A DNA stretch of 64,000 bases. It comes from Augochlora pura (taxonomy: Eukaryota; Arthropoda; Insecta; Hymenoptera; Halictidae). Below the pieces are notes generated by a model. That model made no database searches, had not been told where the DNA came from, and saw only the letters and a program-made list of their open reading frames with translations. Numbering within the stretch: position 1 is the stretch's first letter; each line of letters opens with the position of its first letter. The position numbers were made by a program, and so were the translations under genes. The stretch covers positions 20,584,001 to 20,648,000 of the forward strand of contig NC_135773.1 in NCBI RefSeq assembly GCF_028453695.1. The letters are read 5' to 3'. Below, one piece after another: positions 11,506 to 23,519 of the stretch.

Positions 11506-12353
11506 TTGCGATCATGAAAATGTGAATAAAAAATTGGTATCATACAAGCTTATTTTAAGCACCGATGAAATCACGAAACGATACGAATATCCAGCGTTCT
11601 AAATTCAACGTTGCTTTTCAGATTGTTTATTAAGATCTGTCAAGATTGTTTAAGCAAGAATGATTTGCTCAAGGTTAATTTATTGTCAAGACTGATCACT
11701 TTTGAAAGTCGAGCTGAATTTCGTTGACATCTCATTTGGAATCGGTATATAAATGTTAAAATTTTTAGACTGATTTCAATACGTTTACGGAATAACTAAA
11801 TTTATTCGACAGCTCATGCATTATGCATGAATTGTGAAAGCAAATCTATGTATCGTGTTCGCTAAACTATACTCTGTAATCGCCAGCGACAAGACTAATA
11901 GCAGAACAATTACTTTAATTGGCATCCGTTAGAGGAAGTGAGAAACTAGAAGAAATAAAGAAGGTTGCATAAAAGAATGGATCTCGAGAACAGCTGCTAT
12001 TAAAATGTTATTATTATATTGTGGATTTTATGCATTTGTAATAAAAGAATTAATAAGTTAGACACAAATGAAAATTACAGCTTTGGGAGATTTTAAGCAT
12101 ATTGTTATATTGCTTTCAGTTTACTAAAAAGCTTTAACAAGAGAAAGAAATGCTCGTTTAACTTCTGTTTCTTCTAATTATTGCAAACAATTTTTAATTT
12201 GCATAAAGATTCGCAGTCTAATTATATTTGAAACACGGCGATAATAAATTCCTAGATAATTGTTAAAAAAAACTGTCAGAATTAACGCGCAGTATAATAA
12301 ACATATGTTTAATGTAATACAAACAAACTATAATGGATTCCGAAATAAACAAT

Positions 12354-12474
12354 TATACTAATATAATATTAACAGACTATAATAGATAACGATTTTGCGT
12401 GTCATCCTTGCGCAGGGGCCATGCTAATCTTCTCTGTATACTAATATAATATTAACAAACTATAGTAGATAACG
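12354..12474. repeat. 38-bp direct repeats flanking the U6 fragment
   Basis: The segment 12354-12391 (TATACTAATATAATATTAAC and onward to GATAACG) recurs at 12437-12474 with two mismatches. The U6 fragment fills the space between and overlaps the repeat edges by a few bases. The arrangement resembles a target-site duplication around an inserted snRNA fragment, though it is longer than typical ones. A local duplication is the alternative. Confidence 0.8.
12389..12440 (-). pseudogene. Truncated U6 snRNA copy
   Basis: On the minus strand these 50 or so bases reproduce the highly conserved centre of U6 snRNA, including the ACAGAGA box (ATACAGAGAAGATTAGCATG) and the stretch up to GACACGCAAAATCGT. 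Both the 5' stem with its upstream promoter and the 3' tail are missing, and the flanks are unrelated AT-rich sequence. It is a fragment, not an expressed U6 gene. It sits between two nearly identical direct repeats (12354-12391 and 12437-12474). Confidence 0.85.
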
Positions 12475-13704
12475 CAGTCGACGACGTATCAACGAAAATA
12501 GTCAAAATAATAGCCAAACAAAAAAGTACTTCGATAAAAATGAATAAACTTCAAAGTATTTACAAATGACAATATTTATAATCGCCAAGATTTACTTTTC
12601 TCAATAAAAAGTTAAGACCTCTTTTGAATGGTATATTTTATCTTCGATTTCATAATAGCAGAACTGATATTAAAACGAGTTCAACGGGCTACAATATTCG
12701 TGAATTAATTTGACACATTGAATCAGTTCGATTACGAATGATTTGCAAATTAAATGTAAAAGACAACATTTGTTTCTCTATCATATATACATATATGTAT
12801 ATGGATAATACTAAAAAGAAGTCTATATCAATGTAATTAAAATATTATAAATTGTGTTGTATTTTTATAAATATCGCACTAAATATTTTTATCATCGCGA
12901 AGTAATAGTTGAGCTCAAAAGTAATCCAACGACCTTTGATACCATAACCTTTACGTAACTTTGAACATAAAAAATGAAAAGAATGCGTGATTAATGAAAT
13001 AACCGCGATAGAGCGATTAGCGCAAGCCGCTGTTCTTGACGGAAAAAATGCTTTCAAAGCTGAACTATGTTTCTACTTCCTTTTACAGTTCTTTTTATGA
13101 ACAGATATTTCAAGCGTTTTCAAATATTTAACTAATAAAATTGAAATACGATTTCAGATTTCACATTACAGATTTCAGATTTCAGATTTTATTACATAAT
13201 TTAGATTTTACTAACATTCTATGCAGAGTCTGTTATGTTACTAGAATCGTTTTATTAAATTGTGAATAGTCTGTTATTTAAAATGGTATCTCAAATATTT
13301 CCTCTTTGAAAAATGTCGAAGTTTCGTTCTAGGTTAGGATTAGCTTGGCCCATTGACCTAAAAGGAGTACCACGGATGAGACATAAATTCCATGCCAGCT
13401 ATTCAGAAGAGTTAGCTGAACAGTTTGTAGATACACTTTCGCTGTCATAACAAAATTCTGAAGTCTATTTTAAAATTATTATGATAACGATAAGATTGTC
13501 GATAGATTGGCAATCTTATATCGCAATAATATTTATAATAATAATTATATCGCGATGAAATAATGAAACACAACGATTTCTTCCTAGTATTTTAAAAGAG
13601 AAATTCCCAAGAATGAACTGATTTATAAATTATCGAATAAATTATCGAATACAAAGAGTTACTTGAGTTATGTAACTCAAACTATAATATTAAGCATTTA
13701 TATA

Positions 13705-13977
13705 TTAACACGTTGACGCCGGCGTCAATATTCACGATTTTCTCTGCGATTCGCGCCCGAAATTTACAAAGATTAAATAATTATGTTAAGTTTATAATAT
13801 TGAATTTCTATGTTTTTTCTATTGAATATCTGTTTATAATGTCCATATAAAATAACATGAACCTATTTTGATAGTATCTATTTAGTCCAATGCAAGCAAA
13901 ATAAGCAAATATACGCCGGCCACGGGTCTGACACGTGTGATCCACCGGTGGGTCATGCCGACATGTATATTGATTAA
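13705..13977. mobile_element. TTAA-type element, family H
   Basis: The left end TTAACACGTTGACGCCGGCG matches the inserted right end seen at 10615-10635. The right end is diverged (ATGCCGACATGTATATTGATTAA). An inner hairpin, CCACCGGTGG, lies near the right end. It abuts a family A copy with only a few bases between. Confidence 0.55.
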
Positions 13978-13981
13978 TATA

Positions 13982-14229
13982 TTAACCCTTTGCACTCGAG
14001 TGATGACTCTGAGGCACCACTAAAATTATTCCATTACATTCCAAAATAATTTTTGTAACAATAACGTCTAGATTTAAAATATTGTCAAATAGCAAAACTG
14101 ATGGCAGGAGTCACAAGAATAAATTCTGTATGCATAAAAATTAATTTTGTTAAATAGAGTGGAAATACCACGAACCAGAAAAATTAATTCAGATTTACAG
14201 TTAAAATGGCTCCGAGTGAAAAGGGTTAA
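13982..14229. mobile_element. Family A TTAA-type miniature element
   Basis: The left end is TTAACCCTTTGCACTCGAG and the right end CTCCGAGTGAAAAGGGTTAA, about 248 bases in all with no coding capacity. The interior has the family's GTGACTCTGAGGCACCACT motif near the head and AAAATGGCTCCGAG near the tail. This copy serves as a reference for the family. Confidence 0.85.
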
Positions 14230-14730
14230 TCATGCACAATTTTAGCCAAATTTAATTTTCTTCATTGCGATAGTTTATGCAAATAAATCATACGACGAAT
14301 TCGCTATTATTAATATCGCGCATTCAATAAACTACGTCAATGAAAAATCTTTTATTCTCTTATTGTTCATCGTACTATTCTTATCCGGCTTCGTAATTCA
14401 TAAAAGTAGTAATTACATCGCCGCTTTGATGAGAACCTCCTTATGTAAACCATGATGTATAGTTGATTCATAAAAGAAAGAAATTCTGTCGTACCGCGTA
14501 AATTCTGCTGTTTTATGTCTTATTGTACTTGTATAACTGGCAATAAAAACAGCCGTGGTGTCTACGAATTTGAATTCTCGGCGAGGGAATTTGGGGGCAG
14601 TGGATTCTCCCTGGTTCGATGAATAATGAATGACATTCTTGGAGTGAATGACATGGCGAAGAATGTCAGCGTGAACCACGTAGCGTTGAACGATTTAAGC
14701 ACATTAGCTTTTACCATCTCCCCCCGTCGC

Positions 14731-14753
14731 TCTCTCTCTCTCTTTTTCTCTCG

Positions 14754-14796
<43 letters not shown>
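14731..14796. repeat. (CT)n microsatellite
   Basis: A CT dinucleotide run, briefly interrupted near 14744-14760, and nearly pure from 14760 to 14796. Confidence 0.95.
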
Positions 14797-14799
<3 letters not shown>

Positions 14800-14933
14800 T
14801 TTCTCTACTTTTACACCTTTTACCTTTTTCACGCCTTGTTCCACCATGTTCTAACTCGTCTTCACTATATCCGCTCTCGTACTCGCTTAGTAGAAATATT
14901 CAAAGCCGAATATACACAACACGTGAGCGCATA

Positions 14934-14959
14934 CACACGCACACACACACACACACACA
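14934..14959. repeat. (CA)n microsatellite
   Basis: A short, nearly pure CA/AC run about 140 bases downstream of the CT microsatellite. Confidence 0.9.
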
Positions 14960-15019
14960 AACTATATGATCGCGCAATTACGATGCATCAAAGGAATATT
15001 AACCTACATGCACCTTGAC

Positions 15020-18000
15020 AACACGTCATCTATATGCAAGCGGGATCATATCATGCGAACATATTGTTCATAATCGTGGTAAAAATCATCGTATAAACTA
15101 TAGTATGTGTTAAGGAGATATCCTAGTGCTATTTTTCGCAACCTTAGCGTCAATGTTCGAATATTAACGATAAGAAGGTAAACGATAAATAATAACGAAT
15201 AAACATATAATATAAAGAACTTTATAATAAATAATAAAAAATAAACATATTATAGGACAAGGGGTTCATAAATATATCTTCGAAGAGTATAGCTTGAATT
15301 TCTAAAATGAACAAAGTTATAACTGCTAAGACTAATTGACTTCTTTGCTCTATGTATATTTACAATACACGTATGCGAGTCTTAATTGTAAAATATGAAA
15401 AATACGAACAAATTCGAAAAGATGTGAATTTATTGCTGAGAGTGCTCCACGATTTTTACAATTTTGCTATAGAATGGCATCCAGTTTCAAGGTTATGTTT
15501 CACACTGCAATACTCTTTTATTCTTCATCGTCTCTAAACAATTTTATTTGATGTAATGCGGAATTAAAGTGTCCACCAGTGGAAATGTATTTTCGAAATT
15601 GCTATAAACAACACTATCGTAAATTAGCAATGCATCGTAAGGGAAACAGAGCTATTTATAGCATAGGAGTTTTTGTGTTCGTACAGTCAAACAAATACAG
15701 CATAGAGTGCCTTGACTTTTAGTCTCGCCCGGCGTGTTGCACATTAGAATTTATAATTATAAGAAGTATTGCATTGTCAGCGACAGCTAGTAGTTCCCGA
15801 GCTGAATCGCGGAACTAAACAAGTTTTCGTAGCTGTAGTTTATTATAAAAACGTAGTGAATAAATAACGCGAACGAGCTCTGTGAAAATTCATCGCCTGT
15901 GACATAACAGCAACAAATGGGTAAACAGTAACAGGATTTGGCGACACATAAATTATTAACAAGGTGAGATACATACGTTGAGCATGGTATGTTATGCAAT
16001 GTAAATTTTAAGAACAAATGTCATAAATCGTTGTCGTTGTTCAAACATTGTCGAAATCGAAACGGAACACCTTCGACGCCGAAATTCTGTCCGATATTTT
16101 TCTGCTTGCTTCCAAAATTCAGTGTTTAAGGCGACATTTAAATGCGTCGCGTGAAAGGGCACAACTTCTTCGGAAACCATCGAGAAAAGTTAAGGCGCAG
16201 ATTTCGTCGTTCGATCGACGAAATAAAAAGGAGTTTCGCACGAAACGAGTTATCACCGTTCGGCCGTAATGCCAACAGTCACCTTGGATTCACCGTAACA
16301 TATTTATGCTGCAACATTTGCCGTCAGAATCGCAGAAACGGTTGTTCAGAACAAATATCTAACAAGTATTAACGCACTGAACTTAGTCCCAATCCGTATA
16401 TTATCGTTCTGTAAACGAGTGCAGCAAACGCATCGCAGTCATCCGATGATGAGAGACACAGACAGTATCACGTGACTAGATTGCGGATTTTTATGCGAAG
16501 TAAACATTTGCTAGATTAATTGCAATATGCTGGAACTACATACGCATCTATCTATTTGTTTAACAATTTTCATGAATTTACAGTAATGCAATAATATTAA
16601 AGAATTGTTCAAATGTTTTTCTGTTTCGCATTTCTGTCATAACTGCATAAAATCTGCGGCATGCTCACGAAATGCAGAATATTCTTATTTTGTCACTAAA
16701 AATTGGAATCGACTTTCCAACATTTTTTAACGATTTCTAATGGAAAGAGACGCACTTTCGCCTAATCTGTGATGGATGAAACGCGCGTATCGAGATGTAT
16801 ACATATACAGTGTATACTATCTACGTATGCATAGAATATGCATTGTTTCCGTGCACAGGTGTTTCAATACGATGTTTTCATTTTCAAAATAAATGGAAAC
16901 ACGTTTGAGAAAATTTACACATTAAACGCAACTTTGCTCTGTTTAAATATTGTTTGAACACGTTTAAATGTTTATAATATTATGCGAAAAATACACCGTC
17001 GCGTTTGAGAGAGTCGTCAACAATTTTTCTAGTTGAAAACCAATCATATATAATAGTTTGTACGATCGAAGCAGCTCAAATTTTTAAAGTTGAAAATTTT
17101 ATTTTTCCGAAATTACAAAGTACATACCATTTTCAAAATACGTACAATATTATTTATGAAAGGTAAACCGCATTAACAATGGCAAATAGTATGGTAATTA
17201 CAAGCAACCGGTCATGGCTCAAGCGCGTTCAATGCCGCTCGTGAAAAAAAAGTATCATTTCTTCCGTTCACTTATAAGAGAACTATACTTACCTGTGTAT
17301 CCTTGATTTTCTAATAACAAACTCTATGCTTCCAATGATAAGCACAATCGTCGGTATATTTTACCAAAAGTTGTAAGAAATTATATGTTAACTCCAGTAT
17401 TGCCTTTAAATATTCGTAATAATGCATTATTTAACGTTGCTATTATACCCAATGAATGGACATCGTGTTTATCTTCAAATAACAACATTGTAAAAATGTA
17501 ATCCAAATTAATTATTTCATACAGCTACTTTTTATTTTGATTTCAAAGAACATTCTCCCAGGTCTAGTTCCGCGACCATATTTCCATAATCTTATCAATA
17601 TAGGATCATTAGAGTATCCTTTTGCATTTTAGAAATCAATTAGTTTATTTCGTATTTCTAGTTGCAACGCTATATCAACTGTCAACTACACGGCGTGGCA
17701 AGATTTATCAGAATTTTAGAATTACGTATATGTATTTTGATTTTAAGGAATAAAATAAGACCACGACGATGCGAACTCAAATATTATGTGCTTACATGGA
17801 AACGTACATAAATAATAATTTAATTTAAAAGCAATGTTCTGTTATCAGGGTTAACACTCACTTTCAAAAAAAATTAATAAAATACAACAAAAGTAAATGA
17901 AATAATCTATAACAAGACAATTCTGTAGTTTTCTGAAATGTTTGCTCTATCCTTCACAAATTTTAATTGTTAAAAATCGACGATAAATACAAATGTCACT

Positions 18001-18480
18001 GAAAAGAAATTATAATATTTTCCATGCTACAACGTTAATAGCGTATAGTCATTTTTGCTACGCTTTTATCACGCCTATAGTATCATTTCTAAATCAGGCA
18101 AATCATTGCTTCGCTCTCATAAGTTGATGTATTAGATACGCTAAAAATTGATTAATCCATATAAAATGTATTTTTAATTGTAGTGAAAAAAAAAGGAATT
18201 CATCTTTTGAATTATAAATTCTGAGTTTCTTCTAGCGATTGTTGCGCATGGTCCCGATTTGGTGATTACATATCTGTGTATTGCAAACGATGTGCATAAT
18301 TCACGGTGTACAAATGCACACACACATCGTTTCAGTAGATTACTGACTATGCGTACAAGCGTAAAGCCGGTACCGCAGACCTTTCGATTTCTAAAGCCGA
18401 CCAGTTGCGTCCGCGTCGTCGTCGCTGGTCGTCGCCGCGGCGGTTCTGAAAGTGGGGTTGAAGTTACGTCGTTATATTTG
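15020..18480. other. Gene-free sequence upstream of the AUH-like gene
   Basis: I find no supportable exon here. Overlapping short frames around 15790-16370 lie in a patch with more CpG than the flanks. They carry no family motif I recognise. Confidence 0.45.
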
Positions 18481-18499
18481 AACTTTCCTCGATTCTCCC

Positions 18500-18597
18500 T
18501 TCCACACATGATGTTGTGATGTTGTTGGCGAACTAAGACAGTGCATAAAGTCCGTGGAGTTGCCTGTGACATTCTTACACGATTTCGAAAAACTACG
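18500..18597 (+). promoter_or_regulatory. Possible untranslated first exon of the AUH-like gene
   Basis: A moderately CpG-rich stretch (18360-18600) ends in a splice donor, ACTACG followed by GTACGT at 18598. The coding exon of the AUH-like gene is preceded by an acceptor (TTTTCTAG, ending at 19611), so an upstream untranslated exon is required. This is the best candidate nearby. The start site is not defined. Confidence 0.35.
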
Positions 18598-19653
18598 GTA
18601 CGTTCTCTTTTTTTTTTTTGTACACCTCTTCATAAACATTCGACAATTTATCCGTTCCTTGACAATTTGACTGTCTTATTAGATCCCGTTTTTTTTTTGT
18701 TATCTTTCCATTAAAAGAATCGTTTATCATAGTCTTCAATGATATCGAAATTGTTCACTTTTATTAGGTGGTACTATCGTTTGTAAACAGTCGACTAAAC
18801 GGTGTTGTATTGTGAAATCGATCTAGGAATGATGTAATTAGTCGCTGTAAATATTGTATAAGCTTTGTAAACAAACTATGATTACCGTTTATTGTTACAA
18901 GTACACGATAGAACTTTTTCCTGAAGATTTCAATAATAAACAAGCTTGGAAAGTATTCTAGCTTTGAAATGATATTATTGTGTTTAGTTTTGATGAGATC
19001 ATTACCTCAATGTCACCTTCAGCATTTTAAATGAGATCGTTCATTTCTATTAAAAGCAACTTATCGAGAATGGTTTGTTTCTCCAATATTTATATTATTT
19101 ATCTATTTAATATTTAATATTAAGTTTGCGTAAGTGATTTTTCAATTAAGACAACAAGCATTAGATTTAATAATCATTTTGAAATTCTGTAGACACATCT
19201 TTCGATTTGTTTAGTATTGCAATCGTGTTATTGTTTACAACTTTTTGGTATATTCACAATGTATTATAGAAATTCAAATAATAAATTAATAAAATCTGCT
19301 TGCTTTTAATATTAATATTCATTTATTTAAAATATGGAAAAAATGGATGTACACACAAAAATTATCTACTAAAAGAACTCTTTTACCTTGATATGAGATT
19401 ATGATATGCCTTGACAATAATATACTCTCATACAAATAAATATAGCATATTCTGAACATTATTTTTTTTATGTATGTAAAAATTCAGATGTGACATCTAT
19501 GTTTCTGGAAGGAATAGATGAGAACTTTTAATCCTTGCATATTAGAATGTATTTAAATTCATTGGTATTGTCATTTTGTGATAATACATTATAATTAAAA
19601 TATATTTTCTAGGTCTTGTTTCAATAAGCCTTACCTTGGAGAGCTGCATTGTC

Positions 19654-20640
19654 ATGGCTACTTCAGTAACAAATATTAGATTCACACCCACTTTACATTC
19701 CATTTATGCAACTGCAATGAGAATGCTGTCTACCAAAGCAAAGCTAAATCCCAAAGACGATGCGAAGGAAGTAATACTTAAATACTTGGATGGAAAAGAT
19801 AATGGCATTGTAGTATTAGGATTCAATCGACCATCTAGTCGCAATGCTTTTGGGAAGACTTTAGTGAGCCAGCTAAGCGAAGCCATTTCTTGCATTAGAG
19901 AAGACACCAAGTTACGAGTATTAATTATCCGCAGTCTGGTTCCAAAAATATTTTGTGCCGGTGCAGATTTAAGAGAAAGATTAAAAATGGACAATTCGGA
20001 AGTCTCTTTATTTGTTTCTTCGTTGAGGGACATTATGAACAACATAGAATCGCTACCAACTCCAGTAATATCTGCTATAGATGGCATAGCATTGGGTGGA
20101 GGATTAGAACTAGCACTAGCTACTGATATTAGAGTCGCGTCGTCAGAAGCTAGAATGGGTCTTGTAGAAACAAAATTAGCGATTATGCCGGGTGCTGGTG
20201 GAACACAGCGACTTCCAAGGATAGTTGGACCTGCTAAAGCAAAAGAACTAATTTACACGGCGCGTATATTAGATGGTGAACATGCTATGAAGATTGGTCT
20301 CGTTAATGAAGTTGTTCCCCAAAATAAGGACGGAGATGCTGCTTATCAAACTGCTTTATCTATTGCTAGAGAAATATTACCCAATGGACCCATTGGAGTA
20401 AAGTATGTATTGAATGAAAAAAAAAAAGAATATTAATACATATGAAATTAAATTAATATTCTATTCCTTTCACATTTTAGAGTTTCGAAAGTAGCAATAT
20501 CAAATGGGCTTGAGCTCCCAATTGCAGATGGGCTTGAAATTGAAAAGCAATGTTACAGTCAGATTCTGGATACAAAAGATAGAATTGAAGGACTTGCTGC
20601 ATTTGTATCAAAACGTGTACCTGTTTATCAAGGCATGTGA
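19654..20640 (+). CDS. AUH-type enoyl-CoA hydratase (crotonase family)
   Basis: Two coding exons, 19654-20402 and 20481-20640, join in frame (GTAAA/AGTT) to give 302 residues. The first ~30 residues are basic and Ser/Thr-rich with no acidic residue, as expected of a mitochondrial presequence. The crotonase fold follows, with the oxyanion-hole segments CAGADL (101-106) and GGGLELA (148-154). The catalytic glutamates are probably E152 and E172, and the family signature IMPGAGGTQRLPR follows. The C-terminus (DRIEGLAAF and the KR motif) is typical of the AUH branch, which hydrates 3-methylglutaconyl-CoA in leucine breakdown and in vertebrates also binds AU-rich RNA. I chose the ATG at 19654; the frame is open slightly upstream but only from a TTG. 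An acceptor at 19611 implies an untranslated exon upstream. Assignment to AUH rather than another mitochondrial hydratase is by overall resemblance. Confidence 0.95.
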
Positions 20641-20922
20641 ATATATAAACTCGACGTACAATACATTTTACAAGAACTTAATTATATCAGAAAGCTGCAG
20701 TTCTTAACTGATAACAATTAACATATGTATAGAACGTTCTTCTTCTACAAAGTAAGTGATATAACTAACTTTGATACATTGAAATTAAGAAGAAATTTAT
20801 GTTTCTAATGCTTTTATAATTTACTTTTACCTTTACCTTAAGACATCCTATCTACGTAATTTGTGTTTCTTACAAAACTGATTTTTTATATCCATGTTGT
20901 TGTTGTCGTTGAAACATGTATT

Positions 20923-20945
20923 TTATATATATATATATATATATA
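20923..20945. repeat. (TA)n microsatellite
   Basis: A short pure TA run in the 3' untranslated region of the AUH-like gene. Confidence 0.9.
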
Positions 20946-21002
20946 GTTTATACAAAATGTTATTATACATACGCCTGTGGGAAAAGGGGGGATATACATT
21001 TT

Positions 21003-21016
21003 TATTAAAATAAAAT
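21003..21016. terminator. Back-to-back polyadenylation signals of two convergent genes
   Basis: AATAAA on the + strand (21011-21016) is the first such hexamer I see after the AUH-like stop codon. AATAAA on the minus strand (21003-21008) is the first after the phosphomannomutase stop. They lie within 14 bases of each other, so the two 3' ends would overlap by a few tens of bases. Confidence 0.5.
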
Positions 21017-21299
21017 TATTGTATTTTTGATACTGATTTATATTGCACCATTACCTTTATACATCTAGATCATGAGACAATAGTAATAGAAAGATTTGAA
21101 TTTTTTTTATATGTTACATTACTTCCATTTGAAAAGCTGCAGTCATTTACAAAGTCCTTATGTTAGAATAATTTGACATCAAAATTGGAATGCATAACGA
21201 TGTATCATATGAAGCACCTCCTGAATCTTAAGTAAAATATTTTGTACACTGAACATTTAATATATTATGCACACTGAATATTTTATATATTATGCGCAC

Positions 21300-22688
21300 T
21301 CAACATTTAAACTCTTCTTTCGCCTCGTCTTGCTTAACTATTTCCATAAGAACCTTTAGTTGTTTTATTGTATCTTCGGGACACGTTACTCGATGCCCCA
21401 CCGTAAGATGACTTTCATAGATCTCATAATCGTTACCTCCTTGCAACGTCTGATCTCCAAAAAAATGTACTTCGTGGTACCCACGAAGATGCCGAAGACA
21501 GTACGTTTTATCCCAGCCATTAGGGAACACGTCGAATGAGATCTGTCCCCCTGTGCATGCAAAATAGTAAAAATATTTTTAAGTACATTTTTTTCCGACT
21601 TCAATGCAATAAGATAATTATAAATTCGAATAATGTTTACCTATGCTGTAAGACAGGGGGAGGTCTGAAAATTGTTTCTTCAAAACTTGAATAAACTTTC
21701 GACGAATTTGATTTTCCATATCATATTCATAAAACTGAAGGCGTTCTTCCTGCGTACAGTTTCGCCCAACAGGCGATATATTGATCAAACCTGATCTGAA
21801 CTCTACGAACGTACCCCTTTTAAGTGGAAGCCGCAGCTCGGAGATGTATCGTAAACAAAAGTTAATTAAATCCTGTAGGGATTCTTCCCCTATGATACTT
21901 TGGATGGTCTGAAATAGAAATTTAATTTTGAAATTAATTGTACAATATATTAGAATATTCAATACATAATGTTAACCCTTTTGCACTTTATTGTCCAGGG
22001 TGACGCGGAGTGCAAAAGGTTAATATAAATTAAATATATTTTTACCTCGGTTTTTAATTTTTTATTATTTTTATAAGCCACCAGCCCATTCTCGGCGAAA
22101 ATATAATTATATTTGGTAAAAATGGTTTCACCTCCCAACTGTTCTTTTAATTTTTCGATGTCTGATCCACCAACTATGCCGATATCAAATTCTTTTTTTA
22201 CAGTTTCTGTAAGAAACGTTTGCATGCTTTCCTCAATTTTCTGTAAAAAAAAATTCACAATAAAAACTATGCTACAGAAAAGTATTGAAGTTTTTGAGTA
22301 ATTAAAGCATATTCTATGTATTTGATATTATCATTTCTCAGATGCATATATTTTTTTTTATTAATTTTAACACATCAAGCTATATTCATCATAAGAAAGT
22401 AATATTTGCTAGGATCTGGGAGAAAGATATTATGAATACAATGATATTTATTTAATAATATCAAGTATTTTAAAAATAACAAAATATTTAATGACCCTTA
22501 AATAAATGAGTAATACGTAATGTTGCATCTTTAAAATGTTAAGTCAAACACTGTAATGACTATGTAAAAAGAAATAATACATTTATGTTCTATAATCTTT
22601 TACTATAACTTATATAAATGAAATATACTTGTCTTGGTTTTGTTAAAGTTCCGTCTATATCAAACAGGCATATAATTTTTTTGCACAT
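21300..22688 (-). CDS. Pmm2: Phosphomannomutase (PMM2-type, HAD superfamily)
   Basis: Four coding exons, 22688-22629, 22240-22046, 21908-21641 and 21550-21300, join in frame to 257 residues, close to the usual ~250. The enzyme interconverts mannose-6-phosphate and mannose-1-phosphate in the cytosol, feeding GDP-mannose for N-glycans and GPI anchors. The nucleophile motif FDIDGTLT (D10, D12) is in the first exon. GIVGGSDIEK and IFAENGLVAY are in the second. The third holds the cap domain with KRGTFVEFRSGLINISPVGR. The last has GGQISFDVFPNGWDK and the metal- and phosphate-binding FFGDQTLQGGNDYEIY. The third exon ends in G and the fourth begins GGGGACAG, restoring Gly-Gly-Gln. An acceptor just upstream of the ATG implies an untranslated first exon. 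The gene is divergent from the sulfamidase and convergent with the AUH-like gene. The second coding intron is only 137 bases and contains a 52-base TTAA element. Confidence 0.97.
21972..22023. mobile_element. 52-base TTAA element in a phosphomannomutase intron
   Basis: The sequence begins TTAACCCTTTTGCACTTTAT and ends CGGAGTGCAAAAGGTTAA, so it is little more than two inverted termini of the family A/D type around about 16 bases. It occupies more than a third of the 137-base intron 21909-22045 without touching the splice sites. Confidence 0.8.
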
Positions 22689-22801
22689 GTTTATTAACTT
22701 TCTTTAATCAATCTGAAACAGAAATCTTCGCTTTAATTTTACAATAGAGGACACACTACATAACTATGATAAAATAAAAGAACATTGCAAGTGTAATATA
22801 C

Positions 22802-23061
22802 TTATAAAATTATAATAAAATCCTTTATTATTATTTCTACTGCTAAAAACTGATACTTCCAAATATATGAATAATATACTTGTAAGTCACGTGCAAGGCA
22901 TTTCCCATCATTACATATGACAAGCCCCCACCATACATGATGTCCCCATTCTTTCTGACAGATTTGAAACGCCTCCCGAAATTGAGGGGCAGCGTGAAAA
23001 TGTAGCAATATAATTGAATTTACACGAGCAGAAATTAAAATATATACTTTACTCTAAGAAA
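22802..23061 (-). CDS. Unassigned open frame between divergent genes
   Basis: A minus-strand frame stays open for 86 codons downstream of an acceptor-like TTTCTTAG (ending at 23062). It encodes a composition unlike random AT-rich DNA, with His, Cys and Trp in RVNSIILLHFHAAP, ICQKEWGHHVWWG and ICNDGKCLARD. A donor-like GTATAT follows ARDLQ near 22890. I do not recognise the family. It could be an exon of a small gene, an upstream exon of the phosphomannomutase transcript (joined there it would meet a stop at once), or chance. Upstream on the same strand another open stretch ends at a GTATGT donor, but the intron between would be only about 40 bases. Confidence 0.3.
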
Positions 23062-23519
23062 GTTTAGCAGTACAAAACATGAAATGACTACACATACCTA
23101 AGAAGATGTGATACGAAACCTCTTTTTATGAAGCCCTCAGTTTCATTTCGTAAATAAAGTCAAAATTTATAAATCGACGAATCAGAAGAAAAAACAAGAA
23201 TGTATTAAAATGATACATATTTTTTTTTTAAATCATCAATCCAGCGATGTAGAAAGCATCACCTCTTTCATGAAACATAACCTATGTTTTAAAAAAACTA
23301 CTACATAAGTGTACAAAAAAAAATTAGTACAACCATATTGAATATTCTATTCAACATGTGCAAATCGAACAAGATTTCTTCCGTTTTCGTCGATTTTTCA
23401 GTTAATCGAGTATAGTAAAAAGTGATTTGTAAAAGAAGATATTACGAACGATAGTGTGTCGATACGTGGTCAGTTTGATATACTGTTTAACACATTTCAT
23501 CCTATCTGCTCGATCAACA

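Noticed and set aside
15787..16372. Cluster of overlapping frames on both strands
   Set aside because: I considered a transposase or retrogene remnant, but no catalytic motif, terminal repeat or poly-A tail could be found.
18174..18572. 132-codon minus-strand frame
   Set aside because: It lies antisense to the likely promoter and first exon of the AUH-like gene, in a CpG-containing patch, and shows no family motif.
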